DNA of 64,000 bases from Neohoeflea coraliihabitans (GTDB taxonomy: Bacteria > Pseudomonadota > Alphaproteobacteria > Rhizobiales > Rhizobiaceae), in contig NZ_JAHWQX010000002.1 of assembly GCF_019334345.1 (NCBI RefSeq), positions 868,001 to 932,000 of the forward strand, written 5' to 3'. This document shows, in pieces, positions 17,728 through 28,495 of this stretch. The notes under the pieces are model-generated. The model ran no database searches and was not told where the DNA came from. It saw only the letters and a list, made by a program, of their open reading frames with translations. The stretch's first letter is position 1. The number at the start of each line of letters is the position of its first letter. The position numbers were made by a program, and so were the translations under genes.

Positions 17728-18180
17728 TCAGCGCTTGGGCCGAAGCCGGATCACCACGTCGACATGGGCGATCTCCAGCCCCTCGGGCGGATCGGGCAGG
17801 TTGCCAACCGTGATCGTGCCATCCGGAACATCAAACACCTCATTCGTGTCATCGACGACAAAATGGTGATGATCGGAAATGTTGGTGTCGAAATACGTCT
17901 TTGCGGATTCCAGTGACAGGACCCGCAGCAGACCGGCCTCGGTAAACTGGTGAAGAGTGTTGTAGATCGTTGCCAGCGAGCAGGGCACGCCGGCAAGCAA
18001 GGCATCCTCGTGCAATTCCTCAGCCGTTAGATGGCGATCCCCCTTGGCGAACAGAAGATCGGCAAGGGCGACACGCTGGCGGGTAGGACGCAGACCGGCA
18101 TGGCGCAGCCTTTGCGCGGATTCGGTCATTGCCGCCTTCGCCTCATCCTCGGAAAATGCTGGGTCCGATGCCATTGTCAC
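17728..18180 (-). CDS. irr: iron response regulator Irr (Fur family)
   Basis: A 150-residue Fur-superfamily repressor; in rhizobia Irr controls haem, iron uptake and iron storage genes and is itself degraded or inactivated by haem. The winged-helix region RPTRQRVALADLLFAKGDRH and SLATIYNTLHQFTEAGLL is followed by the diagnostic SDHHHFVVDDTNEVFD with three consecutive His (104-106), which distinguishes Irr from Fur and Mur. The N-terminal haem regulatory motif of Bradyrhizobium Irr is not obvious. The start is GTG at 18180 with AAGG 5 nt upstream; an ATG at 18174 is the alternative. The position opposite fabA is the usual rhizobial one. Confidence 0.92.
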   Translation of the reverse strand: MTMASDPAFSEDEAKAAMTESAQRLRHAGLRPTRQRVALADLLFAKGDRHLTAEELHEDALLAGVPCSLATIYNTLHQFTEAGLLRVLSLESAKTYFDTNISDHHHFVVDDTNEVFDVPDGTITVGNLPDPPEGLEIAHVDVVIRLRPKR

Positions 18181-18516
18181 GGTCGCCTTCTGAGCTAAGT
18201 AGCTTGATACATATATCTTTGCTGCGGCCGCCTTTCAATAGAGCGGTCTTCGCCATCGGGAACACATGGGGGACCAGGCGGGGGAACACGCAGGGGAGCA
18301 CGGGCGAGAACATGCGGGCGCACATACGGGGATCGGTTTCACATTGATTGCCCCTTTCGCTCGGCTGTCTCATCGGCTATGCGAATTGTCCGGATGCCCC
18401 GGTTTTTCCGTTTGGTGCCCTGTGCTAGCTTGCAAAGCCGCGAGCGCGCGGGCGTTGACCGGTCAAGCGCCCCGAGACGAAGGGCGGTCCGGCGATACAG
18501 AGGAGACGCGCATTCC
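18181..18516. promoter_or_regulatory. irr-fabA divergent promoter region
   Basis: 336 bp that must hold the promoters of irr (minus) and fabA-fabB-fabI (plus). A 12-bp palindrome AGCTA-AG-TAGCT sits at 18193-18204, 13 bp before the irr start, followed by an AT-rich stretch (TTGATACATATATC). The middle is taken up by a 12-bp tandem repeat array, listed separately. AGGAGA at about 18500 is the fabA ribosome binding site. No classical iron control element was recognised. Confidence 0.45.
18257..18328 (+). repeat. six imperfect 12-bp tandem repeats
   Basis: Consecutive 12-mers CGGGAACACATG, GGGGACCAGGCG, GGGGAACACGCA, GGGGAGCACGGG, CGAGAACATGCG and GGCGCACATACG share the consensus GGGGAACACGCG. 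The array lies between irr and fabA. It could be multiple protein-binding sites, a slipped-strand relic, or the source of an accidental Gly-Glu-His-Ala repeat in one frame. The period is exact; the function is unknown. Confidence 0.6.
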
Positions 18517-19035
18517 ATGGTCGAACAGAAATCCAGCTATTCCTACGAGGAAATCCTGACATGCGGACGCGGCGAGATGTTCGGTCCGGGCAATGCCCAA
18601 TTGCCATTGCCGCCGATGCTGATGCTGCATCGTATCACCGAGATTTCAGAGGATGGCGGTGAGCACGGCAAGGGCTTTGCACGGGCGGAGTTCGACATCA
18701 CTCCAGATCTCTGGTTTTTCCCCTGCCATTTCGTGGGTGATCCAGTCATGCCTGGATGCCTGGGGCTCGATGCACTTTGGCAACTCACCGGTTTTTACCT
18801 CGGCTGGCTGGGCGAACCTGGAAAGGGTCGCGCCATTTCCACCGGCGAAGTGAAATTCACCGGGCAGATCACACCGGCGACCAAACTTGTCGAGTTCGGC
18901 ATCGATTTCAAACGGGTCATGCGCGGCCGGCTGGTGCTGGGCACGGCCAATGGCTGGGTCAAGGCCGACGGTGAAACCGTGTTCACGGCCAACGATCTGC
19001 GCGTTGGCCTCTTCAAGGAAAAATCCGAGGGCTGA
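18517..19035 (+). CDS. fabA: 3-hydroxydecanoyl-ACP dehydratase/isomerase FabA
   Basis: A 172-residue enzyme that dehydrates 3-hydroxyacyl-ACP and isomerises trans-2- to cis-3-decenoyl-ACP, the branch point of anaerobic unsaturated fatty acid synthesis. The active site is complete: H71 in [14 protein letters not shown] and D85 in GLDALWQL, one residue off the E. coli numbering. The start [23 protein letters not shown] matches the family, and AGGAGA lies 11 nt upstream. It leads the fabA-fabB-fabI operon; fabB follows after 82 bp. Confidence 0.97.
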   Translation: MVEQKSSYSYEEILTCGRGEMFGPGNAQLPLPPMLMLHRITEISEDGGEHGKGFARAEFDITPDLWFFPCHFVGDPVMPGCLGLDALWQLTGFYLGWLGEPGKGRAISTGEVKFTGQITPATKLVEFGIDFKRVMRGRLVLGTANGWVKADGETVFTANDLRVGLFKEKSEG

Positions 19036-19117
19036 CGATGTCTGGCTGCTGTAATGGTGAGGCGATCTTGCCGGCGGCAAACCCGGCCATTGAAACAGGC
19101 TGATCCAAGAGGACAAT

Positions 19118-20338
19118 ATGATGAGACGAGTTGTTGTGACTGGGATGGGAATTGTCTCTTCCATCGGCAATTCCACCGAAGAAGTCACAGAATCGCTGCG
19201 AGTGGCCCGGTCGGGGATCTCCCGGTCGGAAGATTTCGCCGAACACGGGTTCCGCAGCCAGGTCTGGGGCGCCCCCGATCTTGATCCGAAAGAACTGGTG
19301 GACCGGCGCGCCATGCGCTTCCTGTCGCGCGGTGGCGCCTGGAATCATATCGCCATGGAGCAAGCGATCAGCGATTCCGGACTTGCGCAGGACGACATCA
19401 CCAATGAGCGCACCGGCATCATCATGGGGTCGGGCGGTCCTTCGACGCGGATGATCATCGATGCGGCCGAAGTGACGCTCAAGAACAACAGCCCGAAACG
19501 AATCGGTCCGTTCGCGGTGCCGAAGGCGATGTCCTCCACGGCTTCGGCGACGCTGGCGACCTGGTTCAAGATCCATGGCGTCAACTATTCGATCTCGTCC
19601 GCCTGTTCGACATCTGCGCATTGCATCGGCAATGCAGCCGAGATGATCCAGTGGGGCAAACAGGACGTGATGTTTGCCGGCGGACATGAAGATCTCGACT
19701 GGACGATGTCGAACATGTTCGATGCGATGGGCGCCATGTCGTCCAAGCACAACGACACGCCCGAGACGGCTAGCCGCGCCTATGACGCAACCCGCGACGG
19801 CTTCGTCATTGCCGGCGGTGCCGGCGTGCTGGTTCTCGAGGAACTCGAGCATGCGAAGGCGCGCGGCGCGAAGATCTACGCCGAGCTGGTCGGGTACGGT
19901 GCCACTTCGGATGGGTATGACATGGTGCAGCCGTCCGGCGAAGGCGCCGTGCGCTGCATGAAGCAAGCGCTGGCAACGGTTGAGGGCAAGGTCGATTACA
20001 TCAATGCGCACGGAACCGCGACGGAAGTTGGCGACAGTCGCGAGGTCAGCGCCATCCGCGAGGTGTTTGGCGCGGACATGCCGCACATCTCGTCGACCAA
20101 GTCCCTGACAGGCCATTCACTGGGCGCGGCGGGCGCTCAGGAAACGATTTATACGCTGTTGATGATGGACAATGACTTCATCGGCGAGAGTGCCCACATT
20201 ACCGAGCTCGACCCGGAATTTGACGGCGTGCCGATCGTGCGAGAGCGCATCGAGAAATCGTTCGACACGGCGCTCTCGAATTCATTCGGCTTCGGCGGCA
20301 CCAATGCCACCCTGGCTTTCCAACGCTATACGGGGTGA
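19118..20338 (+). CDS. fabB: 3-oxoacyl-ACP synthase I FabB
   Basis: A 406-residue condensing enzyme that elongates acyl-ACP with malonyl-ACP and is required for the unsaturated branch with FabA. The catalytic triad is C163 ([14 protein letters not shown]), H298 ([12 protein letters not shown]) and H333 ([16 protein letters not shown]), identical in position to E. coli FabB. AGAGGA precedes the ATG. Its stop codon overlaps a GTG and lies 5 bp before the fabI ATG, indicating translational coupling. Confidence 0.97.
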   Translation: MMRRVVVTGMGIVSSIGNSTEEVTESLRVARSGISRSEDFAEHGFRSQVWGAPDLDPKELVDRRAMRFLSRGGAWNHIAMEQAISDSGLAQDDITNERTGIIMGSGGPSTRMIIDAAEVTLKNNSPKRIGPFAVPKAMSSTASATLATWFKIHGVNYSISSACSTSAHCIGNAAEMIQWGKQDVMFAGGHEDLDWTMSNMFDAMGAMSSKHNDTPETASRAYDATRDGFVIAGGAGVLVLEELEHAKARGAKIYAELVGYGATSDGYDMVQPSGEGAVRCMKQALATVEGKVDYINAHGTATEVGDSREVSAIREVFGADMPHISSTKSLTGHSLGAAGAQETIYTLLMMDNDFIGESAHITELDPEFDGVPIVRERIEKSFDTALSNSFGFGGTNATLAFQRYTG

Positions 20339-20343
20339 CGGGC

Positions 20344-21150
20344 ATGACGGGTTTGATGCAGGGCAAGCGTGGCCTGATCATGGGTGTGGCCAATGATCAT
20401 TCGATCGCCTGGGGCATTGCCCAGGCGGTTGCGGCGCAAGGGGCAGAACTTGCCTTCAGTTATCAGGGGGAGGCATTCGGGCGCCGCGTCAAGCCACTGG
20501 CGGATTCGGTCAACGCCAAGCTTCTGCTGCCATGCGACGTCGAGGATCTGAGCACCGTTGACCAGATGTTCGAGACGATCAAGGCGGAGTGGGGCGAGAT
20601 CGATTTTCTCGTCCATGCCATCGGATTTTCCGACAGGAACGAACTGAAGGGCCTGTACGCGGATACGTCGCGGGACAATTTCACGCGCACCATGGTGATC
20701 TCCTGCTTTTCATTCACGGAAGTGGCCAAGCGCGCCGCGGCATTGATGAGTGGCGAAGGCAGCCTGCTGACGCTGACCTATGGCGGCGCGACGCGGTCGA
20801 TGCCGAATTACAATGTGATGGGCGTGGCAAAAGCGGCGCTCGAGGCGAGTGTGCGCTATCTCGCTGCCGACTATGGACCACGCGGCATCCGGGTCAATGC
20901 CATCTCGGCCGGCCCGGTGCGGACCCTGGCCGGTGCCGGCATTGCCGACGCGCGGGCGATGTTCGCATGGCAGCAGCGCAATTCACCGCTGCGCCGCTCG
21001 GTGACCATTGAGGATGTTGGCAATTCCGGGCTGTATCTTCTGTCGGACCTGTCGCGCAGCGTCACCGGCGAAATTCATTTCGTCGATTCGGGTTACAGCA
21101 CGACTTCGATGCCCTGCCTCGAGCAATTGAAGCAACAGCCGGAGGCCTGA
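20344..21150 (+). CDS. fabI: enoyl-ACP reductase FabI
   Basis: A 268-residue short-chain dehydrogenase-like enzyme that reduces trans-2-enoyl-ACP with NAD(P)H, the last step of each elongation cycle and the target of triclosan in FabI enzymes. Motifs are GLIMGVANDHSIAWGIA (FabI-type nucleotide binding), HAIGF, and the Y-x6-K pair Y156/K163 in NYNVMGVAKA, at E. coli positions. An overlapping GTG at 20335 could add three residues. It ends the fab operon before a strong bidirectional terminator. Confidence 0.96.
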   Translation: MTGLMQGKRGLIMGVANDHSIAWGIAQAVAAQGAELAFSYQGEAFGRRVKPLADSVNAKLLLPCDVEDLSTVDQMFETIKAEWGEIDFLVHAIGFSDRNELKGLYADTSRDNFTRTMVISCFSFTEVAKRAAALMSGEGSLLTLTYGGATRSMPNYNVMGVAKAALEASVRYLAADYGPRGIRVNAISAGPVRTLAGAGIADARAMFAWQQRNSPLRRSVTIEDVGNSGLYLLSDLSRSVTGEIHFVDSGYSTTSMPCLEQLKQQPEA

Positions 21151-21231
21151 CCGGCCGAGAGCTGGCGCCGCAAGGTCAAAATCGGGCGGCAGCCCGCGAA
21201 GTCCTGGCACATAAACCGATCACCCAAAAGC

Positions 21232-21265
21232 AAAACCCCGCCGGTGCCGCACCGGCGGGGTTTTT
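21232..21265. terminator. bidirectional intrinsic terminator between fabI and pnp
   Basis: AAAACCCCGCCGGTG (21232-21246) and CACCGGCGGGGTTTT (21250-21264) form a perfect 15-bp stem with a 3-nt loop. It has A on one flank and T on the other, so it can terminate both the plus-strand fab operon and the minus-strand pnp transcript that converge here. Confidence 0.95.
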
Positions 21266-21295
21266 CATTTCATTGCAAGCAGTTGCTGAAAAGGA

Positions 21296-23425
21296 TCAGC
21301 CTTCGCTTTTCTCGCGGGTGATTTCCTTGCCGGTTTCCTGATCGACAACCTTCATCGACAGACGAACCTTGCCGCGCTCGTCGAAGCCAAGCAGCTTGAC
21401 CCAAACCTTGTCGCCTTCCTTGACGACATCGGAGGTCTTGCCGACGCGTTCGGCGGCGAGCTGCGAGATGTGGACGAGGCCATCCTTGGGGCCGAAGAAG
21501 TTCACGAAAGCGCCGAAATCGGCAACCTTCACGACCGTGCCTTCGTAAATGACGCCGACTTCCGGCTCGGCGACAATGGAATGGATCCACTTCTGAGCCG
21601 CTTCGATCTCCTTGGCCGACGAGGAAGCGATCTTGATCGTGCCGTCGTCCTCGATATTGACCTTGGCGCCGGTCTTCTCGACGATCTCGCGGATGACCTT
21701 GCCGCCTGTGCCGATCACGTCACGGATCTTGTCGGTCGGGATGGTCATCACCTCGATACGCGGGGCAAACTCGCCGAGCTGGCCACGGCTTTCCGAAAGG
21801 GCCTTGCCCATTTCATCGAGGATGTGCAGACGGCCGTCGCGCGCCTGGCCGAGGGCGATGTTCATGATTTCCTCGGTGATGCCGTCGATCTTGATATCCA
21901 TCTGCAGGGCGGTGATGCCCTCGGTGGTGCCGGCGACCTTGAAATCCATGTCGCCGAGGTGATCCTCATCGCCAAGGATGTCGGACAGCACGGCGTAGCG
22001 ATCATCTTCCTTGATCAGGCCCATGGCAATGCCGGCGACAGGCTTGCCCAGCGGCACGCCAGCATCCATCAGCGCCAGCGAGGTGCCGCAGACAGTGGCC
22101 ATCGACGAAGAGCCATTGGATTCGGTGATCTCGGAGACGACGCGCAGCGTGTAGGGGAACTGGTCGGCGGCCGGGAGAACCGGACGGATGGCGCGCCAGG
22201 CCAATTTGCCGTGGCCGATCTCGCGGCGTCCCGGGGACCCCATGCGGCCGGTCTCACCGACCGAATAGGGCGGGAAGTTGTAGTGCAGCATGAAGGTCGC
22301 CTTGAAGGTGCCCGTCAGGCTGTCGACATATTGCTCGTCTTCGCCGGTGCCGAGCGTCGCAACGACGATCGCCTGAGTTTCGCCACGGGTGAACAGGGCC
22401 GAGCCGTGCGTGCGCGGCAGCAGACCGACTTCCGAGACGATCGGACGGACCGTCGAAAGGTCACGACCATCGATGCGGCCCTTGGTGTCGAGGATGTTCC
22501 AGCGGACGATCTTGGCCTGCAGAGACTTGAAGACGGCGCCGATCTCTTCCTTGGAATAGGTCGGCTCTTCGCCTTCAGCCGGGGCAAAATGCTCCTTGAC
22601 CTTGGTCTTGACCGCATCAACAGCATCGTAACGCGCTGCCTTGTCGGTGATCTTGTAGGCGTCGCGCAGATCCGCCTCGGCCAGCGAAAGCATCTCCTTC
22701 TCGAGCGCCGAGTGATCCGGAGCGGCAAATTCGCGCGGTTCCTTGGCAGCGGCTTCCGCCAGCTGGATGATCGCGTCGATCACCGGCTGCATGCTCTTGT
22801 GGCCGAACATGACGGCCCCGAGCATGACGTCTTCCGATAGCTCCTTGGCCTCGGATTCGACCATCAGAACGGCTTCCGAGGTGCCGGCGACAATGAGGTC
22901 GAGCGCGGTTTCCGGCATTTCGTCAACATGCGGGTTGAGCACGTATTCGCCGTTGATGTAGCCGACGCGCGCACCACCGATCGGGCCCATGAAGGGGACG
23001 CCGGAAAGAGTCAGCGCCGCGGAGGCTGCGACCAGCGAGAGGATGTCCGGATTGTTTTCCAGATCATGCTGGATGACCGTGAGAACAACCTGGGTCTCGT
23101 TCTTGTAGCCATCGGGGAACAGCGGGCGGATCGGCCGGTCGATAAGGCGCGAGACCAGGGTCTCGTTTTCGCTCGGACGCCCTTCGCGCTTGAAATAACC
23201 GCCCGGGATCTTGCCGGCTGCGTAGGTTTTTTCCTGGTAGTTGACGGTCAGCGGAAAGAAATCCTGGCCAGGCTTGGCTTCCTTGGCGGAAACAACCGTG
23301 GCGAGCACGACGGATTCGCCGTAGGTGGCAAGCACGGCGCCATCAGCCTGACGGGCGATCTTGCCGGTTTCGAGAGTGAGCGGACGGCCGCCCCATTCGA
23401 TTTCGACCTTGTGGGTATCGAACAT
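21296..23425 (-). CDS. pnp: polyribonucleotide nucleotidyltransferase (PNPase)
   Basis: A 709-residue phosphorolytic 3'-5' exoribonuclease, a core enzyme of mRNA decay, trimeric and usually in the RNase E degradosome. It has two RNase PH-like domains (about 1-140 and 320-545; [20 protein letters not shown]), then a KH domain ([21 protein letters not shown]) and an S1 domain ([20 protein letters not shown]). The start [14 protein letters not shown] at 23425 has AAGGA 7 nt upstream; upstream codons in the frame are a GC-rich extension without family similarity. It is downstream of rpsO on the same strand, with a 340-bp leader, the conserved rpsO-pnp pairing. Confidence 0.97.
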   Translation of the reverse strand: MFDTHKVEIEWGGRPLTLETGKIARQADGAVLATYGESVVLATVVSAKEAKPGQDFFPLTVNYQEKTYAAGKIPGGYFKREGRPSENETLVSRLIDRPIRPLFPDGYKNETQVVLTVIQHDLENNPDILSLVAASAALTLSGVPFMGPIGGARVGYINGEYVLNPHVDEMPETALDLIVAGTSEAVLMVESEAKELSEDVMLGAVMFGHKSMQPVIDAIIQLAEAAAKEPREFAAPDHSALEKEMLSLAEADLRDAYKITDKAARYDAVDAVKTKVKEHFAPAEGEEPTYSKEEIGAVFKSLQAKIVRWNILDTKGRIDGRDLSTVRPIVSEVGLLPRTHGSALFTRGETQAIVVATLGTGEDEQYVDSLTGTFKATFMLHYNFPPYSVGETGRMGSPGRREIGHGKLAWRAIRPVLPAADQFPYTLRVVSEITESNGSSSMATVCGTSLALMDAGVPLGKPVAGIAMGLIKEDDRYAVLSDILGDEDHLGDMDFKVAGTTEGITALQMDIKIDGITEEIMNIALGQARDGRLHILDEMGKALSESRGQLGEFAPRIEVMTIPTDKIRDVIGTGGKVIREIVEKTGAKVNIEDDGTIKIASSSAKEIEAAQKWIHSIVAEPEVGVIYEGTVVKVADFGAFVNFFGPKDGLVHISQLAAERVGKTSDVVKEGDKVWVKLLGFDERGKVRLSMKVVDQETGKEITREKSEG

Positions 23426-23766
23426 GTCATGTCCTTCGTATTCGTCGGTCCGCCGATGCAAATCTGGCGGCGACGTTTCAAGTTGATGCGGGCGCATCAC
23501 GGGCAAGACGACAGGAGGCTTTCCAGACCGGTTCCGTCTGAGGCGGTGCCGCACCGAGCGGCGGCGAAAGCATCCGGCAATCCTGCCCCGTGACGGGCGG
23601 TCGCTCGAGACCCTGGCGCAGCCACTAGGGCTTGCCGGGGCATTTGCTGCAGGGTTCGCCGAACCGGCATCAGCCGGCGACAGCGCGCCTGCCGGCGCAG
23701 TGCGAGAGGACTTCACCCCTCAATGGCAGCGGGCGGATCGGCGAAGGCCGATCCGCCCGTTTTTTC
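23426..23766 (-). promoter_or_regulatory. rpsO-pnp spacer / pnp leader
   Basis: 341 bp between the rpsO stop and the pnp ATG, with no credible gene. It holds the 12-bp hairpin described separately and a second one, CCGG-CATCAG-CCGG (23664-23677). In E. coli the pnp leader forms a long RNase III-cut hairpin through which PNPase represses its own synthesis. The same role is plausible here by analogy only. Confidence 0.45.
23731..23765 (+). terminator. strong hairpin with a T-run on the plus strand, in the rpsO-pnp spacer
   Basis: GGGCGGATCGGC (23731-23742), loop GAAG, GCCGATCCGCCC (23747-23758), then G and six T on the plus strand. For the minus-strand rpsO transcript the hairpin lies just after the stop codon but has the A-run before it and no T-run after it. 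As an intrinsic terminator it therefore points against the genes here. For rpsO-pnp it is more likely an RNA processing or stabilising hairpin. Confidence 0.55.
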
Positions 23767-24036
23767 CTATCGGCGAATGCCGAGGCGCTTGATCAGGTCG
23801 GCGTAGCGCGCATGATCTTTACGCTTGACGTAGTCGAGAAGGGACCGGCGCGAAGAGACGAGCTTGAGCAGCCCGCGGCGCGAGTGGTTGTCCTTCTTGT
23901 GACCCTTGAAGTGTTCCGTCAGATTGGTAATCCGCTCGGTCAGAACGGCGATCTGAACTTCCGGAGAGCCGGTATCGCCCGGCTTGGTGGCATATTCTTT
24001 GATGAGCTCAGCCTTGCGCTCAGCGGTAATCGACAT
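23767..24036 (-). CDS. rpsO: 30S ribosomal protein S15
   Basis: An 89-residue protein of exact family length that binds the 16S rRNA central domain. Motifs are [55 protein letters not shown] and [20 protein letters not shown] lies 7 nt before the ATG. It sits between truB and pnp as in most proteobacteria, and S15 of E. coli represses its own translation through a leader pseudoknot, which I cannot confirm here. Confidence 0.98.
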   Translation of the reverse strand: MSITAERKAELIKEYATKPGDTGSPEVQIAVLTERITNLTEHFKGHKKDNHSRRGLLKLVSSRRSLLDYVKRKDHARYADLIKRLGIRR

Positions 24037-24231
24037 CGGACAGTCCTTTCACTGGAGGATTTTAAAGGTGCCGGCGGCCGGGATGTCGTCCAGCGGCGGC
24101 CTCGATCATCTGTCGGCTGTGCCGATCAGACCGGTGCGCTATAGGGCAAAACGCCGGCAAAGGAAAGTAAAATATGGCTTCGACACCGCGGGTGCGATCC
24201 GCCCACCGGGCCCCTTTGCCTCAATGGCGGG

Positions 24232-25182
24232 TCAGCCCGGGTCAGCATGGGTCGCGAAAACACGTCGCGGCTGGAATTCGCCACCAGAGACTTCGCCCAG
24301 CGCGACCAGACGGCCGGCCGCGAATGCGCAGATTTCCTCGCAAGCGACAGGCGCATCGCGGCCGCGCAAGATGACCGGATTGCCAAGCCGCAGGCGCTGC
24401 GCCTGATCTGCACTCACGTCGATGCGCGGCAGCATTGACAGAGCAGCGCCGATATCGATCAGGTGAGCATCGAGAGCCGCGAGCCGCTCGTCCTCATCGG
24501 CAATCTCCTCCAACGCCAGCAGATTGGCGAGCGGCACCATATCCGGCTCTTCAAACGGGGCCACGGCAAGACGGCGCAGGGCGCTGACATGACCGAAACA
24601 GCCCAGTTCGCGGCCGAGATCGCGGGCGATCGCACGCACATAGGTGCCCTTGCCGCATTCCACCTCGAACACCGTGTGGTCAGGGTCCGGACAGTCAACG
24701 ATGTCGATGCGATGGATCTCCACCTGTCGGGACGGGATCTCGACGTCATCCCCATCGCGCGCAATATCATAGGCCCGTTCGCCATCGATCTTGACCGCCG
24801 AGAAACGCGGCGGGACCTGTTCGATAAGGCCAAGATAGGCGCCGAGACATTGCGCAATCACCTCGCGCGTCGGCCGCTCTTCGGAGGTGCGCACGACAGC
24901 GCCCTCAAGGTCGTCGGTATCGCGCTCCTCTCCCCAGGCGACGGTAAACCGGTAAATCTTGCGGCCGTCGACAACATAGGGAACGGTCTTGGTGGCATCA
25001 CCGAAAGCGACTGGCAGCATACCGGAGGCCAGCGGATCAAGTGTACCGGCATGGCCGGCCTTGCTGGCCTTGAACAGCCAGCGCAATTTGGAGACCGCCT
25101 CGGTCGAACCGAAATCCCAAGGTTTGTCGAGGATCAGCCAGCCTGCGACCGGTCGGCCCTTGCGCTTGCGTTGTCTGCCCAT
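24232..25182 (-). CDS. truB: tRNA pseudouridine-55 synthase TruB
   Basis: A 316-residue enzyme that converts U55 of the T-loop of tRNAs to pseudouridine. Catalytic D49 is in [19 protein letters not shown]; other family segments are [40 protein letters not shown] and [15 protein letters not shown]. The C-terminal region (about 245-316) is a PUA-like extension. AGGA lies 7 nt before the ATG. It follows rbfA by 65 bp in the nusA-infB operon. Confidence 0.97.
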   Translation of the reverse strand: MGRQRKRKGRPVAGWLILDKPWDFGSTEAVSKLRWLFKASKAGHAGTLDPLASGMLPVAFGDATKTVPYVVDGRKIYRFTVAWGEERDTDDLEGAVVRTSEERPTREVIAQCLGAYLGLIEQVPPRFSAVKIDGERAYDIARDGDDVEIPSRQVEIHRIDIVDCPDPDHTVFEVECGKGTYVRAIARDLGRELGCFGHVSALRRLAVAPFEEPDMVPLANLLALEEIADEDERLAALDAHLIDIGAALSMLPRIDVSADQAQRLRLGNPVILRGRDAPVACEEICAFAAGRLVALGEVSGGEFQPRRVFATHADPG

Positions 25183-25247
25183 ATCCGGGTCCTGTTCTCA
25201 CTGGGGGGGGCCGCTGGCCGGTTTAACCGGCTGCGTCCGATGCCTTC

Positions 25248-25715
25248 CTAGCGGCCGCTGTCGTCGCGATCGACCGCGGCGCCGGTTTCACTATCGCCCG
25301 CAGCATCGCTGTCCACATCGCCGGAGGCCGAATGCGCGTTTTCCTCGGCGAGATCGCGCGCCACTTGCGGCGAGCGCAGCAGCGTGTCGATCTTCTCGTA
25401 ATTGTCGAAGCTGGTATCCGGGCGGAAACGGAATTCCGGCATGTATTTCATTTGCCGAAGTTCGCGAGCCAGCGCGCCGCGAATAAATTTCGCATGTCTT
25501 GCCAGCGCCTTGACGATCGGCTGCATGTCGTTCTGGCCGAATGCCGCGACATAGACGGTGGCGATCTTCAGATCCGGTGACATGCGGACTTCGGTCACCG
25601 AAAGGACGATGCCGGCCAGATCAGGATCGACAATCTCGCCACGCTGGATCAAACGGGTGACGGCATGACGCACATTCTCGCCGACCCGCAACTGGCGCTG
25701 AGATGGCTGTTTCAT
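25248..25715 (-). CDS. rbfA: ribosome-binding factor A
   Basis: A 155-residue KH-fold factor for 16S rRNA 5' maturation and cold adaptation. The core is [36 protein letters not shown] and the closing [20 protein letters not shown]. The C-terminal 30 residues are an acidic Ser/Asp/Gly-rich tail (residues 125-155), likely disordered. GGAGAAG precedes the ATG. It sits between infB and truB, the canonical order. Confidence 0.95.
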   Translation of the reverse strand: MKQPSQRQLRVGENVRHAVTRLIQRGEIVDPDLAGIVLSVTEVRMSPDLKIATVYVAAFGQNDMQPIVKALARHAKFIRGALARELRQMKYMPEFRFRPDTSFDNYEKIDTLLRSPQVARDLAEENAHSASGDVDSDAAGDSETGAAVDRDDSGR

Positions 25716-25869
25716 GACTGCTTCTCCGATATCTTCACCGGCCGATCTCAGTGATTGTGACAGAGCATCAAATCTGATGCTCCTCCGTCACCAAACGCCG
25801 TTCGGTGACTCTGCGAACAGATCAGGACGCGATGAAAGCCGCAAGGGTGGCAAAGCTGATGCGAGACTC

Positions 25870-25900
25870 CGACCCGCCAGCCTGAGGGCCCGGCGGGTCG
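25870..25900 (-). repeat. hairpin directly after infB
   Basis: CGACCCGCC (25870-25878) and GGCGGGTCG (25892-25900) form a perfect 9-bp stem with a 13-nt loop, starting 6 bp beyond the infB stop codon. No T-run follows in the direction of transcription, so read-through into rbfA is expected. Probably an mRNA-stabilising or partial termination element. Confidence 0.5.
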
Positions 25901-25906
25901 CTTTGC

Positions 25907-28495
25907 TCAGAGGGTGCGGGTGACGTGTTCGACGCGGAAACACTCGATCACGTCGCCGGCGCGGATGTCCTCGTAGTTTTCGAAGGCCATGCCGCATTCC
26001 TGACCGGCCGGCACTTCAGCGACTTCATCCTTGAACCGCTTGAGGGTTTTCAGCTTGCCCTCGTGGATGACAACGTTGTCGCGGATCAGGCGAACGCCTG
26101 CGCCGCGCTCGACCTTGCCTTCCGAGACACGGCAACCGGCGACCTTGCCGGTCTTGGAAATCGAGAAGACCTCGAGAATCTCGGCATTGCCAAGGAAAGT
26201 CTCGCGGCGCTCCGGCGACAGCAGGCCCGACATCGCCGCTTTCACATCATCGACCAGATCGTAAATGATGTTGTAGTAACGGATCTCGAGACCGGTGCGT
26301 TCCGCCGCATCGCGCGCCTGCTTGTTGGCACGCACATTGAAGCCGATGACCGCCGCACCCGACGCCTCGGCCAGCGAGATGTCGGATTCGGTGATGGCGC
26401 CGGCGCCCGAATGGATGACGCGCGCGCGCACTTCGTCCGTACCGAGCTTTTCAATGGCGCCAGCGATGGCTTCGATCGAGCCCTGAACATCCCCCTTGAC
26501 GAGCAGCGGGAATTCCTTGACGCCGGCATCGGACAGCTGGGTCATCATCTGCTCGAGCGAGCCGCGCGATCCCGACTGGCGTGCTGCCGCCTTGTCGCGC
26601 GACAGACGCTGACGATATTCGGCGACTTCGCGGGCGCGGGCCTCGTTTTCGACGACGGCAAACCGGTCACCGGCCTGCGGCGTGCCTTGAAGTCCAAGAA
26701 TCTCCACTGGCATCGACGGACCGGCCTCCTTGACCTGATCGCCACGATCATCGACCAGGGCGCGCACCCGGCCCCACTCGTCACCGGCAACGAGAATGTC
26801 ACCGGTTTTCAGAGTGCCGGCCTGGACCAGCACCGTGGCCACCGGGCCGCGGCCCTTGTCGAGCTGCGCCTCGACCACCACGCCCTCGGCGGTGCGATCG
26901 GCATTCGCCTTGAGATCAAGGATCTCCGACTGCAGCAGGATCGCGTCAAGCAGTGCGTCGAGGTTCTGATTCTTCAGCGCGGAGACTTCAACGTCGAGCG
27001 TCTCGCCGCCCATGGACTCGGTGAAGACCTCATGCTGAAGCAGTTCGGTGCGCACCTTGTTGGCATCGGCTGCCGGCTTGTCGATCTTGTTGATGGCGAC
27101 AATCATCGGAACGCCGGCTTCCTTGGCGTGGGCGATCGACTCGATCGTCTGCGGCATGACGCTGTCGTCGGCGGCAACCACCAGAATGGCGATATCGGTC
27201 GACTGAGCGCCGCGGGCCCGCATGGCGGTGAATGCAGCGTGGCCCGGCGTGTCGATGAAGGTGATCTTCTGACCATTCTTCTCGACCTGGTAGGCGCCGA
27301 TATGCTGGGTGATACCACCTGCTTCTCCGGCCACCACATTGGCGTTGCGGATGGCGTCGAGCAACGATGTCTTGCCGTGGTCGACATGGCCCATGATGGT
27401 GACCACAGGCGGGCGTGCCACCTTGGCGGCCTGATCATCCTCGATGTTGAAAATCCCCAGTTCGACGTCGGACTCGGACACACGCTTGACCGTGTGGCCA
27501 AAGTCCGTGGCGATGATTTCGGCCAGATCGGCGTCGATGACGTCGCCGGGCTTCATCATCTGACCTTCTTTCATCAGATGCTTGATGACATCGACGGAGC
27601 GTTCGGCCATGCGCTGGGACAATTCCTGGATGGTGATCGTCTCGGGCAGGGTCACTTCGCGGACCACCTTTTCGCGCGCCTCGTTCGAATGGGCGCTGCG
27701 GCGCATCTTCTCCTGGCGGCGGCGCATGGCGGAAAGCGAGCGACCGCGGTTGCCGCGATCCTCATCGAGCGCAGCGGTCAGGGTCAACTTGCCCCGGCGA
27801 CGATCCGCTTCGCCCTTTGGACGACTTGGCTTCGGCGTTTCAGGACGACCGGGCTTGGCGCTGCCGCGGCTCGGCGCACCAGGACGCCCCTCAGCTTCCG
27901 CGCCGTCACGACGACCACGCGCGGTATCTGCCTGCTTGGCGGCAGGAGCTTCCTTCGGACTGCGGGCGGCGGCGCTTTCGGCAGCCTGCAACTCGACCGC
28001 CTCGCGCGCTATGCGCTCCTGCTCTTCCTTCTCGCGCTGGGCTTCCTCTTCACGCTCCTTGGCGCGAATGGCTTCCTCTTCGGCGCGACGCTTCGCCTCT
28101 TCCTCGGCGCGTTTGGCATCTTCGGCATCGCGAACACGCGAATCCTGAAGTGCACGACGCCGCGCTTCCATCTCATTGGCCGACAGCTGGTTGAGAACAA
28201 CACCGGGCTTGGCCGGATTGGCCGCGGGCGCCTTGGACGGCGCCGGTGAGGCCGGCTTGGCCTCAGGGCGTGCACTGGACGCCGGCGCTGGACGCGGCTT
28301 CAGGTTGATCTTCTGTACCGGATTTTCATCTTCGGGACGGTTGATCCGCCGCTTGCGCGTCTCGACAACCACGGCTTTGGAACGGCCGCGGCCCATCTCC
28401 TGGCGCACCGTACCCTGCTCTATCGAAGGGCGCTTCAGCGAAAGCGGTTTTTTACCGGAGACGCTGATTGTCTTGTCGTCGTTCGTATCGTTCAT
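25907..28495 (-). CDS. infB: translation initiation factor IF-2
   Basis: An 862-residue GTPase that brings fMet-tRNA to the 30S subunit. The N-terminal third is typical of alphaproteobacterial IF-2: an Ala/Pro-rich segment, then a highly charged Glu/Arg/Ala coiled coil (about 105-170) and a basic linker. The IF2_N segment is near 285-335. The G domain has GHVDHGKTS (369-377), DTPGHAAF (415-422) and NKID (469-472), followed by domains II-IV. Alternative internal initiation, known for E. coli IF-2, cannot be judged. The gene lies between ylxR and rbfA. Confidence 0.97.
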   Translation of the reverse strand: MNDTNDDKTISVSGKKPLSLKRPSIEQGTVRQEMGRGRSKAVVVETRKRRINRPEDENPVQKINLKPRPAPASSARPEAKPASPAPSKAPAANPAKPGVVLNQLSANEMEARRRALQDSRVRDAEDAKRAEEEAKRRAEEEAIRAKEREEEAQREKEEQERIAREAVELQAAESAAARSPKEAPAAKQADTARGRRDGAEAEGRPGAPSRGSAKPGRPETPKPSRPKGEADRRRGKLTLTAALDEDRGNRGRSLSAMRRRQEKMRRSAHSNEAREKVVREVTLPETITIQELSQRMAERSVDVIKHLMKEGQMMKPGDVIDADLAEIIATDFGHTVKRVSESDVELGIFNIEDDQAAKVARPPVVTIMGHVDHGKTSLLDAIRNANVVAGEAGGITQHIGAYQVEKNGQKITFIDTPGHAAFTAMRARGAQSTDIAILVVAADDSVMPQTIESIAHAKEAGVPMIVAINKIDKPAADANKVRTELLQHEVFTESMGGETLDVEVSALKNQNLDALLDAILLQSEILDLKANADRTAEGVVVEAQLDKGRGPVATVLVQAGTLKTGDILVAGDEWGRVRALVDDRGDQVKEAGPSMPVEILGLQGTPQAGDRFAVVENEARAREVAEYRQRLSRDKAAARQSGSRGSLEQMMTQLSDAGVKEFPLLVKGDVQGSIEAIAGAIEKLGTDEVRARVIHSGAGAITESDISLAEASGAAVIGFNVRANKQARDAAERTGLEIRYYNIIYDLVDDVKAAMSGLLSPERRETFLGNAEILEVFSISKTGKVAGCRVSEGKVERGAGVRLIRDNVVIHEGKLKTLKRFKDEVAEVPAGQECGMAFENYEDIRAGDVIECFRVEHVTRTL

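Noticed and set aside
18266-18559. plus-strand frame with a Gly-Glu-His-Ala repeat in the irr-fabA gap
   Set aside because: It only reflects the 12-bp DNA repeat, has no ribosome binding site and runs out of frame into fabA.
25925-28249. 774-codon open frame on the plus strand opposite infB
   Set aside because: It mirrors the infB reading frame; the GC-rich third positions of infB suppress stop codons on the other strand. The translation is not protein-like and infB is unmistakable.
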